Of a DNA stretch of 35,974 bases, positions 8,015 to 18,565 are shown piece after piece. Below the pieces are notes generated by a model. The model saw nothing but the letters and a program-made list of their open reading frames with translations. It did no database searches and was not told the DNA's origin. The translations under genes were made by a program, and so were the position numbers. This stretch comes from an uncultured bacterium (GTDB lineage: Bacteria; Patescibacteriota; Minisyncoccia; Moranbacterales; UBA2206): NCBI GenBank assembly GCA_903937035.1, contig CAIZXS010000019.1, forward strand, positions 1 through 35,974, in the 5' to 3' direction. Numbering within the stretch: position 1 is the stretch's first letter; each line of letters opens with the position of its first letter.

Positions 8015-9454
8015 TTAGCCTTGCTTTTCTTTTCTCCTGCGCATTTCCATGTGCTTTTTTTGGAGTACATCAAGCAGTTTTGTTTCGTTAACAAACTGAT
8101 GCCGGCGATCTTTGACGATGATTTTTCCATTGATCATGAGATCGCGAACCATTCTTCCTCCATGCGTGATGAGATTTCCGATGAGCGTGGTCGGGTTATT
8201 TTCGTCGAAAGGGATGAATCCGCGATCGCGCAATTTCCAAAAAACAATGTCAGCTTTCATGCCAGGGATAATTTTCCCGCGATCCGTGAGATTGAGAACG
8301 CGCGCGCCGTTTGCGGTCATCATTTTGAAAAGTGTACCATATTTGATTGGGCGGGAGTAAAGGTGGGTAATACGAGCCTGGTAGGCTTCAGTGAGAAGAT
8401 CTAGTTTATTTTTACTCACAACACTATCGGTGCCAAGTGAGATATTTCTGTAGCCATTAGTATTATTGAATTGCCAAAAAGGGAATACGCCACTTTTATG
8501 CAGGGCGTTCGAAGTGGGCAAATGAACGATTCCGACTTGGTTTTCAGCGAGTTCAACGATTTCTTTTGGCTTGATGTAGATGGCGTGCGATGCAATGGTG
8601 TGGGAGTTTAAGAGTTTGAATTTTTTCAAAACTTCTACTTCGCTCATACCATGTTTTCGTAGTGTATTTTCCGCCACATTCAGACTTTCTGCAAGGTGCA
8701 CCGTTAGGAGTGTTTGGTATTTATCAATAATTTTTTTTACTTTGCGTAGAGTCGAAAAAGGAGTTTTATAGAGATAATGAAGGGCAATTGCAGGCGTTGA
8801 ATGGAATTGATCTTTGCGCTCAAGTAATTTTTCTACCATCTCAGGAGAATTGCTTGGGCGAGAATTGCTCACAGCACTTACGGCGTTAATTAGGTTGTGC
8901 TTTGTGATGCTCGCTGCAATTTCACCCGATTCAAAGCTGGGTCCATGGGTGAGTGTGGTAGTGATGCCGTTTTTTTGTTGTTCAGTCAGGTCGCCGACTG
9001 ATGCGTAAAACAGAGATTCTTCTGTTTCGAATTTTTGCCAAGCGGCCATGTTGGAAATTGTTTCGTCAACACTCTTTTCTTCATCTAGGATCATTGCGCT
9101 TCGCAACAGATACATATGGATGTGGGCGTGGGCATTGATAAGCCCAGGCGTAACAACTGTGCCACCACGCTTTCCTGCGTCATAGATCAAGTCAAATTTA
9201 AGCGCCTTGATTTTTTCTAGTGGCTCAACTTGTGTGATGATATCATCTTTGATTGCGATGGAGTGATTTTTGAGAATGACTAACTTGTCTTTCTCGTCGC
9301 AAGTGAAGATGAAGGGAATATTTTTGACCAGCACGGTGCGGTAATTTTTTTTATTTACTTGGTAGCGGCTGTGAGTATTATTTGAGTCATGCAAGATGTC
9401 AATCTTTGCCCCGACTTCTTTTTGGACTTCTTTGAGGATATTTTTCTCTGACAT
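8015..9454 (-). CDS. Amidohydrolase, MTA/SAH deaminase or ATZ/TRZ type
   Basis: A 479-residue metal-dependent hydrolase of the subfamily that includes 5-methylthioadenosine/S-adenosylhomocysteine deaminase, guanine deaminase and SsnA. All expected metal ligands are present: HAHIH (His109, His111), HLAES (His253, Glu256), His290 in IASHAIYI and Asp343 in LGTDSV. The VTPGLINAHAH entry and the C-terminal GMKADIVFWKL segment, which refolds with the N-terminal beta domain, are typical. The first 40 residues, before TVLVKNIPF, are an unusual charged extension. It lies 46 bases after guaA on the same strand and is probably cotranscribed, suggesting a purine-ring substrate. The exact substrate cannot be told from sequence. 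Confidence 0.8.
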   Translation of the reverse strand: MSEKNILKEVQKEVGAKIDILHDSNNTHSRYQVNKKNYRTVLVKNIPFIFTCDEKDKLVILKNHSIAIKDDIITQVEPLEKIKALKFDLIYDAGKRGGTVVTPGLINAHAHIHMYLLRSAMILDEEKSVDETISNMAAWQKFETEESLFYASVGDLTEQQKNGITTTLTHGPSFESGEIAASITKHNLINAVSAVSNSRPSNSPEMVEKLLERKDQFHSTPAIALHYLYKTPFSTLRKVKKIIDKYQTLLTVHLAESLNVAENTLRKHGMSEVEVLKKFKLLNSHTIASHAIYIKPKEIVELAENQVGIVHLPTSNALHKSGVFPFWQFNNTNGYRNISLGTDSVVSKNKLDLLTEAYQARITHLYSRPIKYGTLFKMMTANGARVLNLTDRGKIIPGMKADIVFWKLRDRGFIPFDENNPTTLIGNLITHGGRMVRDLMINGKIIVKDRRHQFVNETKLLDVLQKKHMEMRRRKEKQG

Positions 9455-9500
9455 ATTTTTTTAAAATTTTAGGCTTAGACGCAAGTCCTTATTCTGAAAC

Positions 9501-11354
9501 TTATTCCCACTCCGTCGTTCCCGGTGGTTTGTTGGTGATGTCATAAAAGACGTAGGAGATTTTCCCAGTGGCCAGAATGGCTTTGGTCATTTTTTTGAGA
9601 ACCCTTTTTTCCATTGGGTAAAAGTTCAGAGTCATGAGATCTCTCGTGTTGATTGGTCGAAGCACAATCGATTCTTTGTTACTCTCATTGGAAATAGGAA
9701 TAAGCACGACCGGAAACTGCCAAATTTTGTCGTATATTTTTTCTTCGATAATTATTTTTGTCACAATCGCATCGACTTCGCGAAGTATTTCTATTCTTTC
9801 CTTTGTGACAAATAAATCTGTGTTAGGAACTTGGAATTTTATTTTTTTTGTTGGGTTTAATAAAAGAATGACGCGATTTAGCTCTCGGATAGAGTTTGTC
9901 ACTCCGGAAGAAATCCGGTCTAGTTTTTTCCAGTTAACTTCTTTCCAAATAGCGAGCGGATGGGCATAGGTGCGGTTATCGCCTTGCACGCCGACTGAGC
10001 GAATTGGTAGAACCGCGGTAGCAAGTTTGGGATAAATTTTTTGACAGAATTTTTTTATTTTATTTTCCGTTTTTCCTGTAGAGGCGAATCCGCCGGCTGG
10101 CGGACTCGCCTTTGTTTTGCCTATTGGTTCTAGACATAAAACGCGAATAGCCAATCCTGGTCCGGGATAGGGATGTCTTTCTATGAGATTTTTGGGAAGT
10201 TTCAAGAGGCGGCCGATTTCGCGCACTTCGTATTTATAGAAATCAACCAAGGGCTCAACTACAAGTCCAAGGTCAATGATTTTTTGAATTGCGTCGACGC
10301 GGTTGTGGTGCGTTTTGATTTTATCGGCATTTTTCGTTCCACCCGATTCGATGATGTCAGGATAGATCGTGCCTTGGCCCAAGAGCCATTCTTTCTCATT
10401 CAGTTTTAGTTTTTTGCTGACTGCGTCTTTGACGTCCAAAAAGGTTTGACCAATAATTTTTCTCTTACTTTCCGGCTCATAGATGCCTTCGAGATTTTTG
10501 AAGAAAGTAGCGCTCGCATCAATCACTTCTAGATTATCAAAGTCGATCTTTTGGAAATTTTTAATAATTTCACGTGATTCATTTTGGCGCATAAAGCCTG
10601 TATTAATATATAATCCCTTGACACGTGCTTTTCCCAACGCTTTTGTGAGGAGAGCAAAAACGACATTAGAGTCTACGCCGCCACTTACTAAAACAAGAAC
10701 TTTTTTCTTGCCAACTTGTGCTCGAATTTTTTCTACCAAATGTGCAACTAAATCTTTTATTTCCCAATTCTTTTGGGCCTTGGCAATTCTAAAAACAAAA
10801 TTTTCTAGCATCTTTCTGCCTTCGAGCGTATGATCAACTTCTGGGTGGAATTGCACGCCGTATATTTGATTTTTTTCATCAGCCATCGCTGTCACAGGGC
10901 AATCATTTGTAGTGGCTGTAATGGAAAAATTTTTAGGTACCATGGAAACTGAATCGCCGTGACTCATCCAAACTTCTGTTATTTTTTTGACATCAGCAAA
11001 GAGAGCTGTCTTGTTTTGCAATTTGAGTTTGGCGCGGCCATATTCTCTCACGCGTCCTGGTCTTACTTTCCCGCCAAGCATATGAGCAAGTAATTGATGT
11101 CCATAGCAAAGTCCGAGGATTGGTATTTTTAATTCAAGAATTTTTGGATCAACAATGAGGGAATTTTTGTCATAGACTGATTGTGGTCCACCAGAAAAAA
11201 TAATCCCGCTGGCGTTTTTTAGCTCTTGGGCTGAGACGTCGTGTGGATAGATTTTTGCCAGCACATTCATCTCGCGAATGTTACGCGCAATGAGGTGCAT
11301 ATACTGCGAACCAAAATCCAAAATAGCAATATGGTCTTTCATACTTTTGTGCAT
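9501..11354 (-). CDS. guaA: GMP synthase (glutamine-hydrolysing), long form
   Basis: Amidates XMP to GMP using glutamine and ATP. Residues 7-190 are a class I glutamine amidotransferase with the triad Cys83 (GLCYGHQ), His170 and Glu172 (QFHPEVD). Residues about 200-400 are the ATP-pyrophosphatase domain with SGGVDS (224-229), GQGTIYPD and the HPYPGPGLA motif. The C-terminal dimerisation domain ends in KPPGTTEWE. At 617 residues it is about 100 longer than typical bacterial GuaA. The additional C-terminal segment (NRVILLLNP, WQFPVVLIPI, SIVLRPINTRDLMTLNF) matches the organisation of the long eukaryotic-type enzyme. A Pro/Gly-rich insert near residue 420 is encoded by a palindromic DNA repeat. 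Start choice between 11354 and 11342 is open; neither has an SD. Divergent from guaB. Confidence 0.95.
   Translation of the reverse strand: MHKSMKDHIAILDFGSQYMHLIARNIREMNVLAKIYPHDVSAQELKNASGIIFSGGPQSVYDKNSLIVDPKILELKIPILGLCYGHQLLAHMLGGKVRPGRVREYGRAKLKLQNKTALFADVKKITEVWMSHGDSVSMVPKNFSITATTNDCPVTAMADEKNQIYGVQFHPEVDHTLEGRKMLENFVFRIAKAQKNWEIKDLVAHLVEKIRAQVGKKKVLVLVSGGVDSNVVFALLTKALGKARVKGLYINTGFMRQNESREIIKNFQKIDFDNLEVIDASATFFKNLEGIYEPESKRKIIGQTFLDVKDAVSKKLKLNEKEWLLGQGTIYPDIIESGGTKNADKIKTHHNRVDAIQKIIDLGLVVEPLVDFYKYEVREIGRLLKLPKNLIERHPYPGPGLAIRVLCLEPIGKTKASPPAGGFASTGKTENKIKKFCQKIYPKLATAVLPIRSVGVQGDNRTYAHPLAIWKEVNWKKLDRISSGVTNSIRELNRVILLLNPTKKIKFQVPNTDLFVTKERIEILREVDAIVTKIIIEEKIYDKIWQFPVVLIPISNESNKESIVLRPINTRDLMTLNFYPMEKRVLKKMTKAILATGKISYVFYDITNKPPGTTEWE
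10083..10110. repeat. Palindromic mini-repeat inside guaA
   Basis: GGCGAATCCGCC (10083-10094) pairs with GGCGGACTCGCC (10099-10110) around a GGCT loop, one mismatch. Its core TCCGCC-NGCT-GGCGGA recurs at 26471-26486. The insertion is in frame and encodes a Pro/Gly/Ala-rich loop. Confidence 0.8.
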
Positions 11355-11403
11355 TTTTATAAAAATGTAACTTATGAATTTTCTAAAAAAACAAAACAGC
11401 TTT

Positions 11404-11540
11404 GTAATCTTGAGCGTAGCGCAGTGGAGTCGAAGGATCTGCTTTCCATTATCGTTGGCGTTACTATAAATAGTAAAATTACGATTATTATGGGTAGATC
11501 CTTCGACTGCGTTCGGGTACGGACTTTACTCAGGATGACA
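11404..11540. repeat. 137-bp inverted-repeat element, copy 1
   Basis: The ends form inverted arms: CTTGAGCGTAGC on the left and ACTCAGGATGAC on the right, with GAAGGATCTGC / GTAGATCCTTC further in. A second 137-bp copy is at 34642-34778. Bases 11428-11454 (27 nt) are identical to the reverse complement of 34721-34747. No coding potential; it behaves like a MITE or other non-autonomous mobile palindrome. It fills most of the guaA-guaB intergenic gap. Confidence 0.85.
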
Positions 11541-11595
11541 TTTTGATTTAAAGGCGTAAGTCGTGAAAATAAAAAAATACGCTCTGGAGAAATCG

Positions 11596-13115
<1,520 letters not shown>

Positions 13116-13140
13116 GGGTGTTTTGTTTGTATTGAAATTG

Positions 13141-13171
13141 AAAAAGGAACAATCATATTGTTCCTTTTTTT
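13141..13171. terminator. Bidirectional Rho-independent terminator
   Basis: AAAAAGGAACAA (13141-13152) pairs with TTGTTCCTTTTT around loop TCATA. A-run and T-run on either side let it stop guaB from the left and the GH28 gene from the right. Confidence 0.92.
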
Positions 13172-13215
13172 AATCACGTAAGAGTCAAATTTTTCACAGC
13201 TTGTTGTGATGAGGC

Positions 13216-14688
13216 TTACTTTATCTTTACGCAGTTCGTATCAGTTTTTTTGCAAGAAGAGTTGGTGATGTTTAATTCTTCGACGTTAGTAAATGTGGAG
13301 TATGGTTTTTTTTCGGCGGAGAAAGCGACATTTTCCAGATTAACTTTTTTGGCATTGCCAATCATAATACCTTTTTTCGATGAACCAGTAATATTTGATA
13401 AGGTTATATTTTCCAGTGGCTGTTTCGGGAGCCCATCAATTTTTATTAAATATTTCGGCAGGTTGCCGGCAGTCTTGATGTTAGAGACATTGATGTCTTT
13501 AATCTTTGGCAGTACGCTCGTCGTTGGTTCGTTTGTAGAAGAATCATAGGCCATATCAAATTGTAAAGCGGCATTTTCGATGTTGTTCATCTGAACATCT
13601 CTCGTCCAAACATTTTCCACATAACCACCGCGACCAGGCATTGATTTCACGCGAACCCCTTGTCCTGAATCGGAAAAAATACAATCTTGGATGTAGATGT
13701 TTCTAATCCCACCTGACATTTCGCTGCCTATCGCAATGCCAGTATGTCCCATTCTCATGCGAGAATTTTTAATAACAATATTTTCAGAAGGTCGATTGAC
13801 TCTCCATCCGTCTTTATCCGCGCCAGATTTAATTGAGATGGAGTCGTCTCCAGTTTCAAGATCGACATTGTCAACTAGGATATATCGCGAAGAGTCAATT
13901 ACGATGCCATCAGTATTATGTCCGGTTGTTATTATTTTGATACCACGAATAAGTACGTTTTCGCTGTAAAGCGGATGAACTGACCACATGGGACTATTTT
14001 TGAGTGTAAAGTCGAGCAAACGTACATTTTTGCAATTAACGAATTCCACAAAAAATGGCCTAAGGGCATCGCCTTTTTTGGCAAAAATTCTTTCTGCTGG
14101 TGGCACATTTTCATCTGCCATTTTGTATAGTCTTTGGGCATCACCCTTCTGAATAGCTTTCCATTCGAGCCAGTCTTCTCCTTGTCCGTCTAAGGTGCCT
14201 TTGCCGCTAATGGAAACATTCTCACAATTATTAGCATAGATGAAGGGAGAATAATTCATCAGTTCGATGCCTTCAAAGCGCGTGAAAACAACTGGAAGAT
14301 AATCCTCAGGTTTTTTACTAAAGAGAATTGTGGCATCTTTTTCCAAATAAAGATTGATATTGCTCCTGAGGTGGATCGCTCCAGTGAGCCATGTTCCATT
14401 GGAGACAATAACGGATCCGCCGCCGGAATTTGCACACTCAGTGATTGCCGCCTCAAAGGCCTTGGTATTAAGTGTTTTTCCATCATTCTTGGCGCCAAAG
14501 TGCTCAATATTACATTTTTTTTCGGGAAATTCCAGTTCAGGAAAGGCCGGCATTTCAAATGGCGGGTCTTGAGGAAAGGCGCTAGATATTGGGTGAAAGC
14601 GGGAATAAATTTTTTGTCCCAAAAGAGTTCCCAGGAAGATACCAAGGGCAACTATTATTATGGATGCAAAAAAAATTATTTTTTTCAT
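13216..14688 (-). CDS. Membrane-anchored glycoside hydrolase family 28 (polygalacturonase-like)
   Basis: GH28 enzymes hydrolyse galacturonan-type linkages using three Asp residues on a right-handed beta-helix. In this 490-residue protein, residues 5-24 are a membrane anchor or uncleaved signal. The GH28 entry FGAKNDGKTLNTKAFEAAI is at about 64-82. The catalytic set is present: NTD (258-260), GDD (280-282), GHTGIAIGSE with His315, and RVK (346-348), matching the family RIK motif. The family GHG motif reads GHT here. The protein is likely outside the cell membrane, acting on its own or a host or partner organism's polysaccharide. It is divergent from the glycosyltransferase pair and ends at a shared terminator. 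No SD is seen. Confidence 0.9.
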   Translation of the reverse strand: MKKIIFFASIIIVALGIFLGTLLGQKIYSRFHPISSAFPQDPPFEMPAFPELEFPEKKCNIEHFGAKNDGKTLNTKAFEAAITECANSGGGSVIVSNGTWLTGAIHLRSNINLYLEKDATILFSKKPEDYLPVVFTRFEGIELMNYSPFIYANNCENVSISGKGTLDGQGEDWLEWKAIQKGDAQRLYKMADENVPPAERIFAKKGDALRPFFVEFVNCKNVRLLDFTLKNSPMWSVHPLYSENVLIRGIKIITTGHNTDGIVIDSSRYILVDNVDLETGDDSISIKSGADKDGWRVNRPSENIVIKNSRMRMGHTGIAIGSEMSGGIRNIYIQDCIFSDSGQGVRVKSMPGRGGYVENVWTRDVQMNNIENAALQFDMAYDSSTNEPTTSVLPKIKDINVSNIKTAGNLPKYLIKIDGLPKQPLENITLSNITGSSKKGIMIGNAKKVNLENVAFSAEKKPYSTFTNVEELNITNSSCKKTDTNCVKIK

Positions 14689-14732
14689 AGAGTGTATGTG
14701 CCGATATTAATCAAGCTTTTAGCTCATAGACT

Positions 14733-14750
14733 AGTATACACTAATTAGTG
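14733..14750. promoter_or_regulatory. Perfect 12-bp palindrome at the GH28 promoter, possible operator
   Basis: CACTAATTAGTG (14739-14750) is a perfect palindrome directly abutting TATACT on the minus strand (AGTATA at 14733-14738), which is the best -10 for the GH28 gene. It lies between divergent GH28 and glycosyltransferase genes. A repressor site is inferred, not shown. Confidence 0.4.
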
Positions 14751-14784
14751 ATAAAGATGAAATTTAGCTAGTAATGATTCCAGT

Positions 14785-14813
14785 GGACTATTGAAAAAAA
14801 ATAATATATGATG
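14785..14813 (+). promoter_or_regulatory. Promoter for the glycosyltransferase pair
   Basis: TGGACT (14785-14790), 17 bases, TATGAT (14808-14813). Predicted start about 14820, 38 bases before the ATG. Confidence 0.55.
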
Positions 14814-14857
14814 CAAATAGTGTCGGCGGGCTTTTGTAATAATGTGTTTTTGTAAAT

Positions 14858-16711
14858 ATGGCCAAAATGACCAAGAGAATGCAGTTAACCTTTTTTTTGC
14901 TAGTGGCTTTTTTAGTCTATCTTTCTTTTGGACTCTATCATCTAGCTAAGTTTGAGACGGCAGATGAACGCTATTGGATGTATGAGGACCCAGAAAATGG
15001 TCGTATTCATTCTTATTGGAATGCGATTGGTGATGCGAGATGGAAAGATACGTATATCAATGATAAGCCAGGGGTGTCTCTTGCGTATGTTTCTGGGATT
15101 GCTTTGTTATTCAAGGATAAGCCTGCGGAAAATTTATTTTCTCGGGACGCATTACAGCGAAAATATAATCCACAAGAAGTCGATCGCGTACATTTTCTAT
15201 TTCGCTTGCCACTTTTGATTTTCAATGGACTTCTTTGTCTTTCATTTTTTTGGCTTATTGGGAAATTTTCAGAAAATCGATGGATTGCGCTTTGGTCAAC
15301 TATTTTTATTTTACTTTCGCCGATTCTATTGGGAATTTCTCAAATTGTCAATCCCGATTCCTTGCTCTGGTCATTTTCTGCTGGTGCAATTTTTTCTTTT
15401 CTTAGTTATTTGAAAGTTCGAGAAAAAAAGTTTATCTTTCTGACTGCCATCTTTTTAGGTTTTTCACTACTCAGTAAATATAGTGCGATTATTTTTATTC
15501 CTTTTTTCTTGGTTGCGATATTAGTCGAGATGTTTTTTTCGCATGTTGAGAAAAAGACCAGCATCTCTTCCGAGGTGGGCAGTATGCTTAAAGCATATCT
15601 GGCGGTAATTGCTGGAGCAGTGGTGGTCTTTTCCATTTTTCTCCCGGCGGTATTTGTGCATCCTACATATCTATATCAGGCGTTTGTGGCGCTAGATGGT
15701 TTTCGATATGTTATCATGGCCATTGGTGGATGCGTGGTTATGTTATTATTTGATTTAATACTTTTTAAGAGCAGAGTGCTTGGCTGGTTTTTTGAAAAAC
15801 TAAAATTTCTAATTAAGTTTGCTCCAAAATTGATTTCAGCTCTGTTTTTTTTGCTTTTTGCGTTTGTGATTTTTTCTTGGATGGCGGATGTTAAATATAG
15901 CGAGGTCATTATGCGTTATGTTCCTTTTGATATGGAAAGGGGATTGGCATTTCAGGAGCGGACATTTCCTGTCCGAGCAATTTTAGAGTTCGTGCCGCTT
16001 CTTTTTTCTCTGACACCCTTGACGCTTTTTTTTGCATTGTTTATTTTGGGAAAATCAAGCATAAGCAAATTAGCCCATTCAAAAGAAATTCTTATAATAC
16101 TTTTGTTCCTAGTTGCCTTTTATTCAGCAGTATTGCTGCAAGGTTTACTTGTTACTATCCGGTACAGTATTGTTATGTATCCGATGATGCTCGTGCTGGC
16201 TGGTATCGGACTTTGGGAATTATTTTCTTGGGGAAAGTTGCAGATGATTAGCAAGGCTTGGGTGACTTTGGGTGTTTTAGCGATTAGTGTTGCAAGTCTT
16301 TATTTGGTTAGGCCCTTTTATTTTAATTATACAAGTTCCTTGTTACCAAAGAGTAGGATCATTGCTGACGCATGGGGTTATGGTGGTTTTGAGGCGGCAG
16401 AATTTCTGAATGAATTGCCGAATGCCCAAGATTTGCTTATCTGGACAGACTATAATGGTTATTGTCCCTTCTTGAAGGGGAGGTGTATTATTGGGAAAAG
16501 CAATGGCAAATTTAAATTTAAGAATGATGATGTGATACCTGATTATTTTATAAAAACTCGTCGCGGAACCATTATGTATCGGGATATGTGGGACACCATT
16601 AACGCTAGGTATTTGTACGAAAAAAAGGATCCTGTTTGGGAGTTAGTGATAAATGGAAGGGCCAAAAATTATGTCAAAGTATATAAATATGTGCCAGGGA
16701 ATGTTCAATAG
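14858..16711 (+). CDS. GT-C glycosyltransferase, PMT/ArnT-like, paralogue 1
   Basis: A 617-residue polytopic membrane protein with about 10-12 hydrophobic segments. GT-C enzymes move a sugar from a lipid-phosphate donor to an acceptor outside the membrane, using an acidic motif in the first external loop. Here TM1 (residues 9-27) is followed by KFETADERYW, holding the acidic pair, then DKPGVSLAYVSG. The LLSPILLGISQIVNPDSLLW and GFSLLSKYSAIIF segments match PMT-type proteins. The final 100 residues form a soluble domain with several cysteines. It is followed by a paralogue of identical length (11-base overlap). There is no SD; the ATG follows an AT-rich leader. The sugar and acceptor are unknown. 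Confidence 0.85.
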   Translation: MAKMTKRMQLTFFLLVAFLVYLSFGLYHLAKFETADERYWMYEDPENGRIHSYWNAIGDARWKDTYINDKPGVSLAYVSGIALLFKDKPAENLFSRDALQRKYNPQEVDRVHFLFRLPLLIFNGLLCLSFFWLIGKFSENRWIALWSTIFILLSPILLGISQIVNPDSLLWSFSAGAIFSFLSYLKVREKKFIFLTAIFLGFSLLSKYSAIIFIPFFLVAILVEMFFSHVEKKTSISSEVGSMLKAYLAVIAGAVVVFSIFLPAVFVHPTYLYQAFVALDGFRYVIMAIGGCVVMLLFDLILFKSRVLGWFFEKLKFLIKFAPKLISALFFLLFAFVIFSWMADVKYSEVIMRYVPFDMERGLAFQERTFPVRAILEFVPLLFSLTPLTLFFALFILGKSSISKLAHSKEILIILLFLVAFYSAVLLQGLLVTIRYSIVMYPMMLVLAGIGLWELFSWGKLQMISKAWVTLGVLAISVASLYLVRPFYFNYTSSLLPKSRIIADAWGYGGFEAAEFLNELPNAQDLLIWTDYNGYCPFLKGRCIIGKSNGKFKFKNDDVIPDYFIKTRRGTIMYRDMWDTINARYLYEKKDPVWELVINGRAKNYVKVYKYVPGNVQ

Positions 16712-18554
16712 GGCTGGAGTTATTGACTTGAAAAAAAGGAGTGGCCAGATATGGATTGCTCTAATTTATCTCTTGGCATTGTTATTATATTTTTCTTTTG
16801 GAGTTTATCATTTAACTAAGTTTGATACAGCTGACGAACATTTTTGGGTTGGTGAAGATCGTATTTCGCAGTATTGGCGAGCGATGGGGGATCGAAAATG
16901 GAAAGAAACGAGAATAAATAATAAGCCAGGCATAACTCTGGCCTACATTTCCGGAATCGGCCTGCTTTTTGACAGAAACCATGAAGAGCATATTAGAGAA
17001 AAGGATGATGCTTTTACGAGGTACGATTCCAAGAAATTTCAGTGGATAAACTTTTGCTATCGCTTTCCCCTGCTAATTTTTAATGGGCTTTTTTCGCTTT
17101 TCTTCTTTTGGATCATAAGAAAGTTGACAGAAAATATTTGGATTGGTCTTTGGTCTGCAACTCTCATACTGCTCTCTCCTATACTCTTGGGAGTTTCTCA
17201 AATCGTTAATCCCGATGCTCTTTCTTGGGTTTTTTGTAGTGCGACCATTTTTGCTTTTTTATTATTTTTAAAAGACGGGTCAAGAAAAATTGCAGTACTT
17301 ACCGCGGTATTCTTGGGTTTGGCGTTAGCAACAAAATATATTGCGCTTATTTTAGTATATTTTTTATTTTTTATTTTTATTGCGCATCTTCTGTTTTACG
17401 TCAAAACAAAGAAAGAGAAGTCGGAGACGCTTTATCGCGAAAGCTTGAAAGTTGCTAGCGCTTATTTGGTAATTGTTATTGGAGGTTTTTTCGTGTTTTC
17501 TTTTTTGATGCCAGCTGTCTTCGTAAAGAGTAAATATCTTTTTGATGATGTGATTAATTTTGATCACAAGGGATTTATTTTTTGGACTACGCTTTGCATC
17601 GATGTCTTGATTATTGCTGATGCATTTTTTTGGAAGAGTAGGATGGTTTTATTTTTCTTGGAGTGCTTTCTGCGTTATGCTCGGATTATTTTCAAGAGTA
17701 TTGTTGCGATTGTCCTGGGGCTTTGCTTGTTCACTCTGGCGAATTGGACGCTGGGGGTGGATTTTTTCAATCTTGAGTCTGTTCCTTTTGATTCTCGCCA
17801 GAGTGATTTATTTATCAGTCTTCCATTTTGGAAAAAAATGATTCTACAAGTGCGTCCGTTAGTTTTTTCACTGACACCGTTTGTGCTCGGAGCGTTGTTT
17901 TTTGTTTGGTTGAAAAGTATTTTCAAAAAAACTAAATACGATTTTTATATCCATACACTATCCGCTTTTATCATATTATATTGGTCAATTGTTACAATGC
18001 AGGGACTGCTTGTAAATGTTCGTTACGGAATTATTTTGCAGCCACTAGCTATTTTTATGGCAGCACTGGGAATTTGGGAGCTGACGCAATATGGAATATT
18101 CGCAAAAATAAACAAGATTCTTATTTCGCTCATTATTATCATAGTCAGTGTAATGAGTCTTTGGACCGTGAAGCCGTTTTATTTTAATTATGCAAATGCT
18201 TTACTTCCTCAAGAAAATCTAATTGCTGGTGCGTGGGGATATGGGGGGTACGAGGCAGGTCAATTCATAAACTCTTTGGCGAGTGAGAATGAAATTTTTG
18301 TTATCGCGGATTACCCGGGGGTATGTCCCTTTGTTAACAGTAAATGTGTGGATATTAGTAATGACAATAAGAAAAGAGTGGTGGAGGTGTTGAATCAAAA
18401 TCGCGACGACATTTATTTTGTATTAACGCGACGCGGACAAGTCCGCTGGGGTTATATCGGACAATTTATTGAAGCAAAGAAAAAGCCCCCACTTTGGGAG
18501 CTGAATATTGATAATCGTCCAGGAAATTTTATACGAGCGTATAAACAAGAATAA
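16701..18554 (+). CDS. GT-C glycosyltransferase, PMT/ArnT-like, paralogue 2
   Basis: Tandem paralogue of the preceding gene, sharing the same landmarks: KFDTADEHFW after TM1, NNKPGITLAYISG, LLSPILLGVSQIVNPDALSW, an LATKYIAL segment and the C-terminal LIAGAWGYGGYEAGQF stretch (paralogue 1 has IIADAWGYGGFEAAEF). I start it at 16701, overlapping the previous stop by 11 bases. This gives 617 residues, the same length as paralogue 1, and the same short N-terminal tail before TM1. Earlier in-frame ATGs at 16653, 16671 and 16689 would add residues from within the upstream gene. The pair probably acts on successive sugars or related lipid-linked donors. It is convergent with the next gene, 11 bases away, without a visible terminator. 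Confidence 0.83.
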   Translation: MFNRAGVIDLKKRSGQIWIALIYLLALLLYFSFGVYHLTKFDTADEHFWVGEDRISQYWRAMGDRKWKETRINNKPGITLAYISGIGLLFDRNHEEHIREKDDAFTRYDSKKFQWINFCYRFPLLIFNGLFSLFFFWIIRKLTENIWIGLWSATLILLSPILLGVSQIVNPDALSWVFCSATIFAFLLFLKDGSRKIAVLTAVFLGLALATKYIALILVYFLFFIFIAHLLFYVKTKKEKSETLYRESLKVASAYLVIVIGGFFVFSFLMPAVFVKSKYLFDDVINFDHKGFIFWTTLCIDVLIIADAFFWKSRMVLFFLECFLRYARIIFKSIVAIVLGLCLFTLANWTLGVDFFNLESVPFDSRQSDLFISLPFWKKMILQVRPLVFSLTPFVLGALFFVWLKSIFKKTKYDFYIHTLSAFIILYWSIVTMQGLLVNVRYGIILQPLAIFMAALGIWELTQYGIFAKINKILISLIIIIVSVMSLWTVKPFYFNYANALLPQENLIAGAWGYGGYEAGQFINSLASENEIFVIADYPGVCPFVNSKCVDISNDNKKRVVEVLNQNRDDIYFVLTRRGQVRWGYIGQFIEAKKKPPLWELNIDNRPGNFIRAYKQE

Positions 18555-18565
18555 ACCGATAGAGT

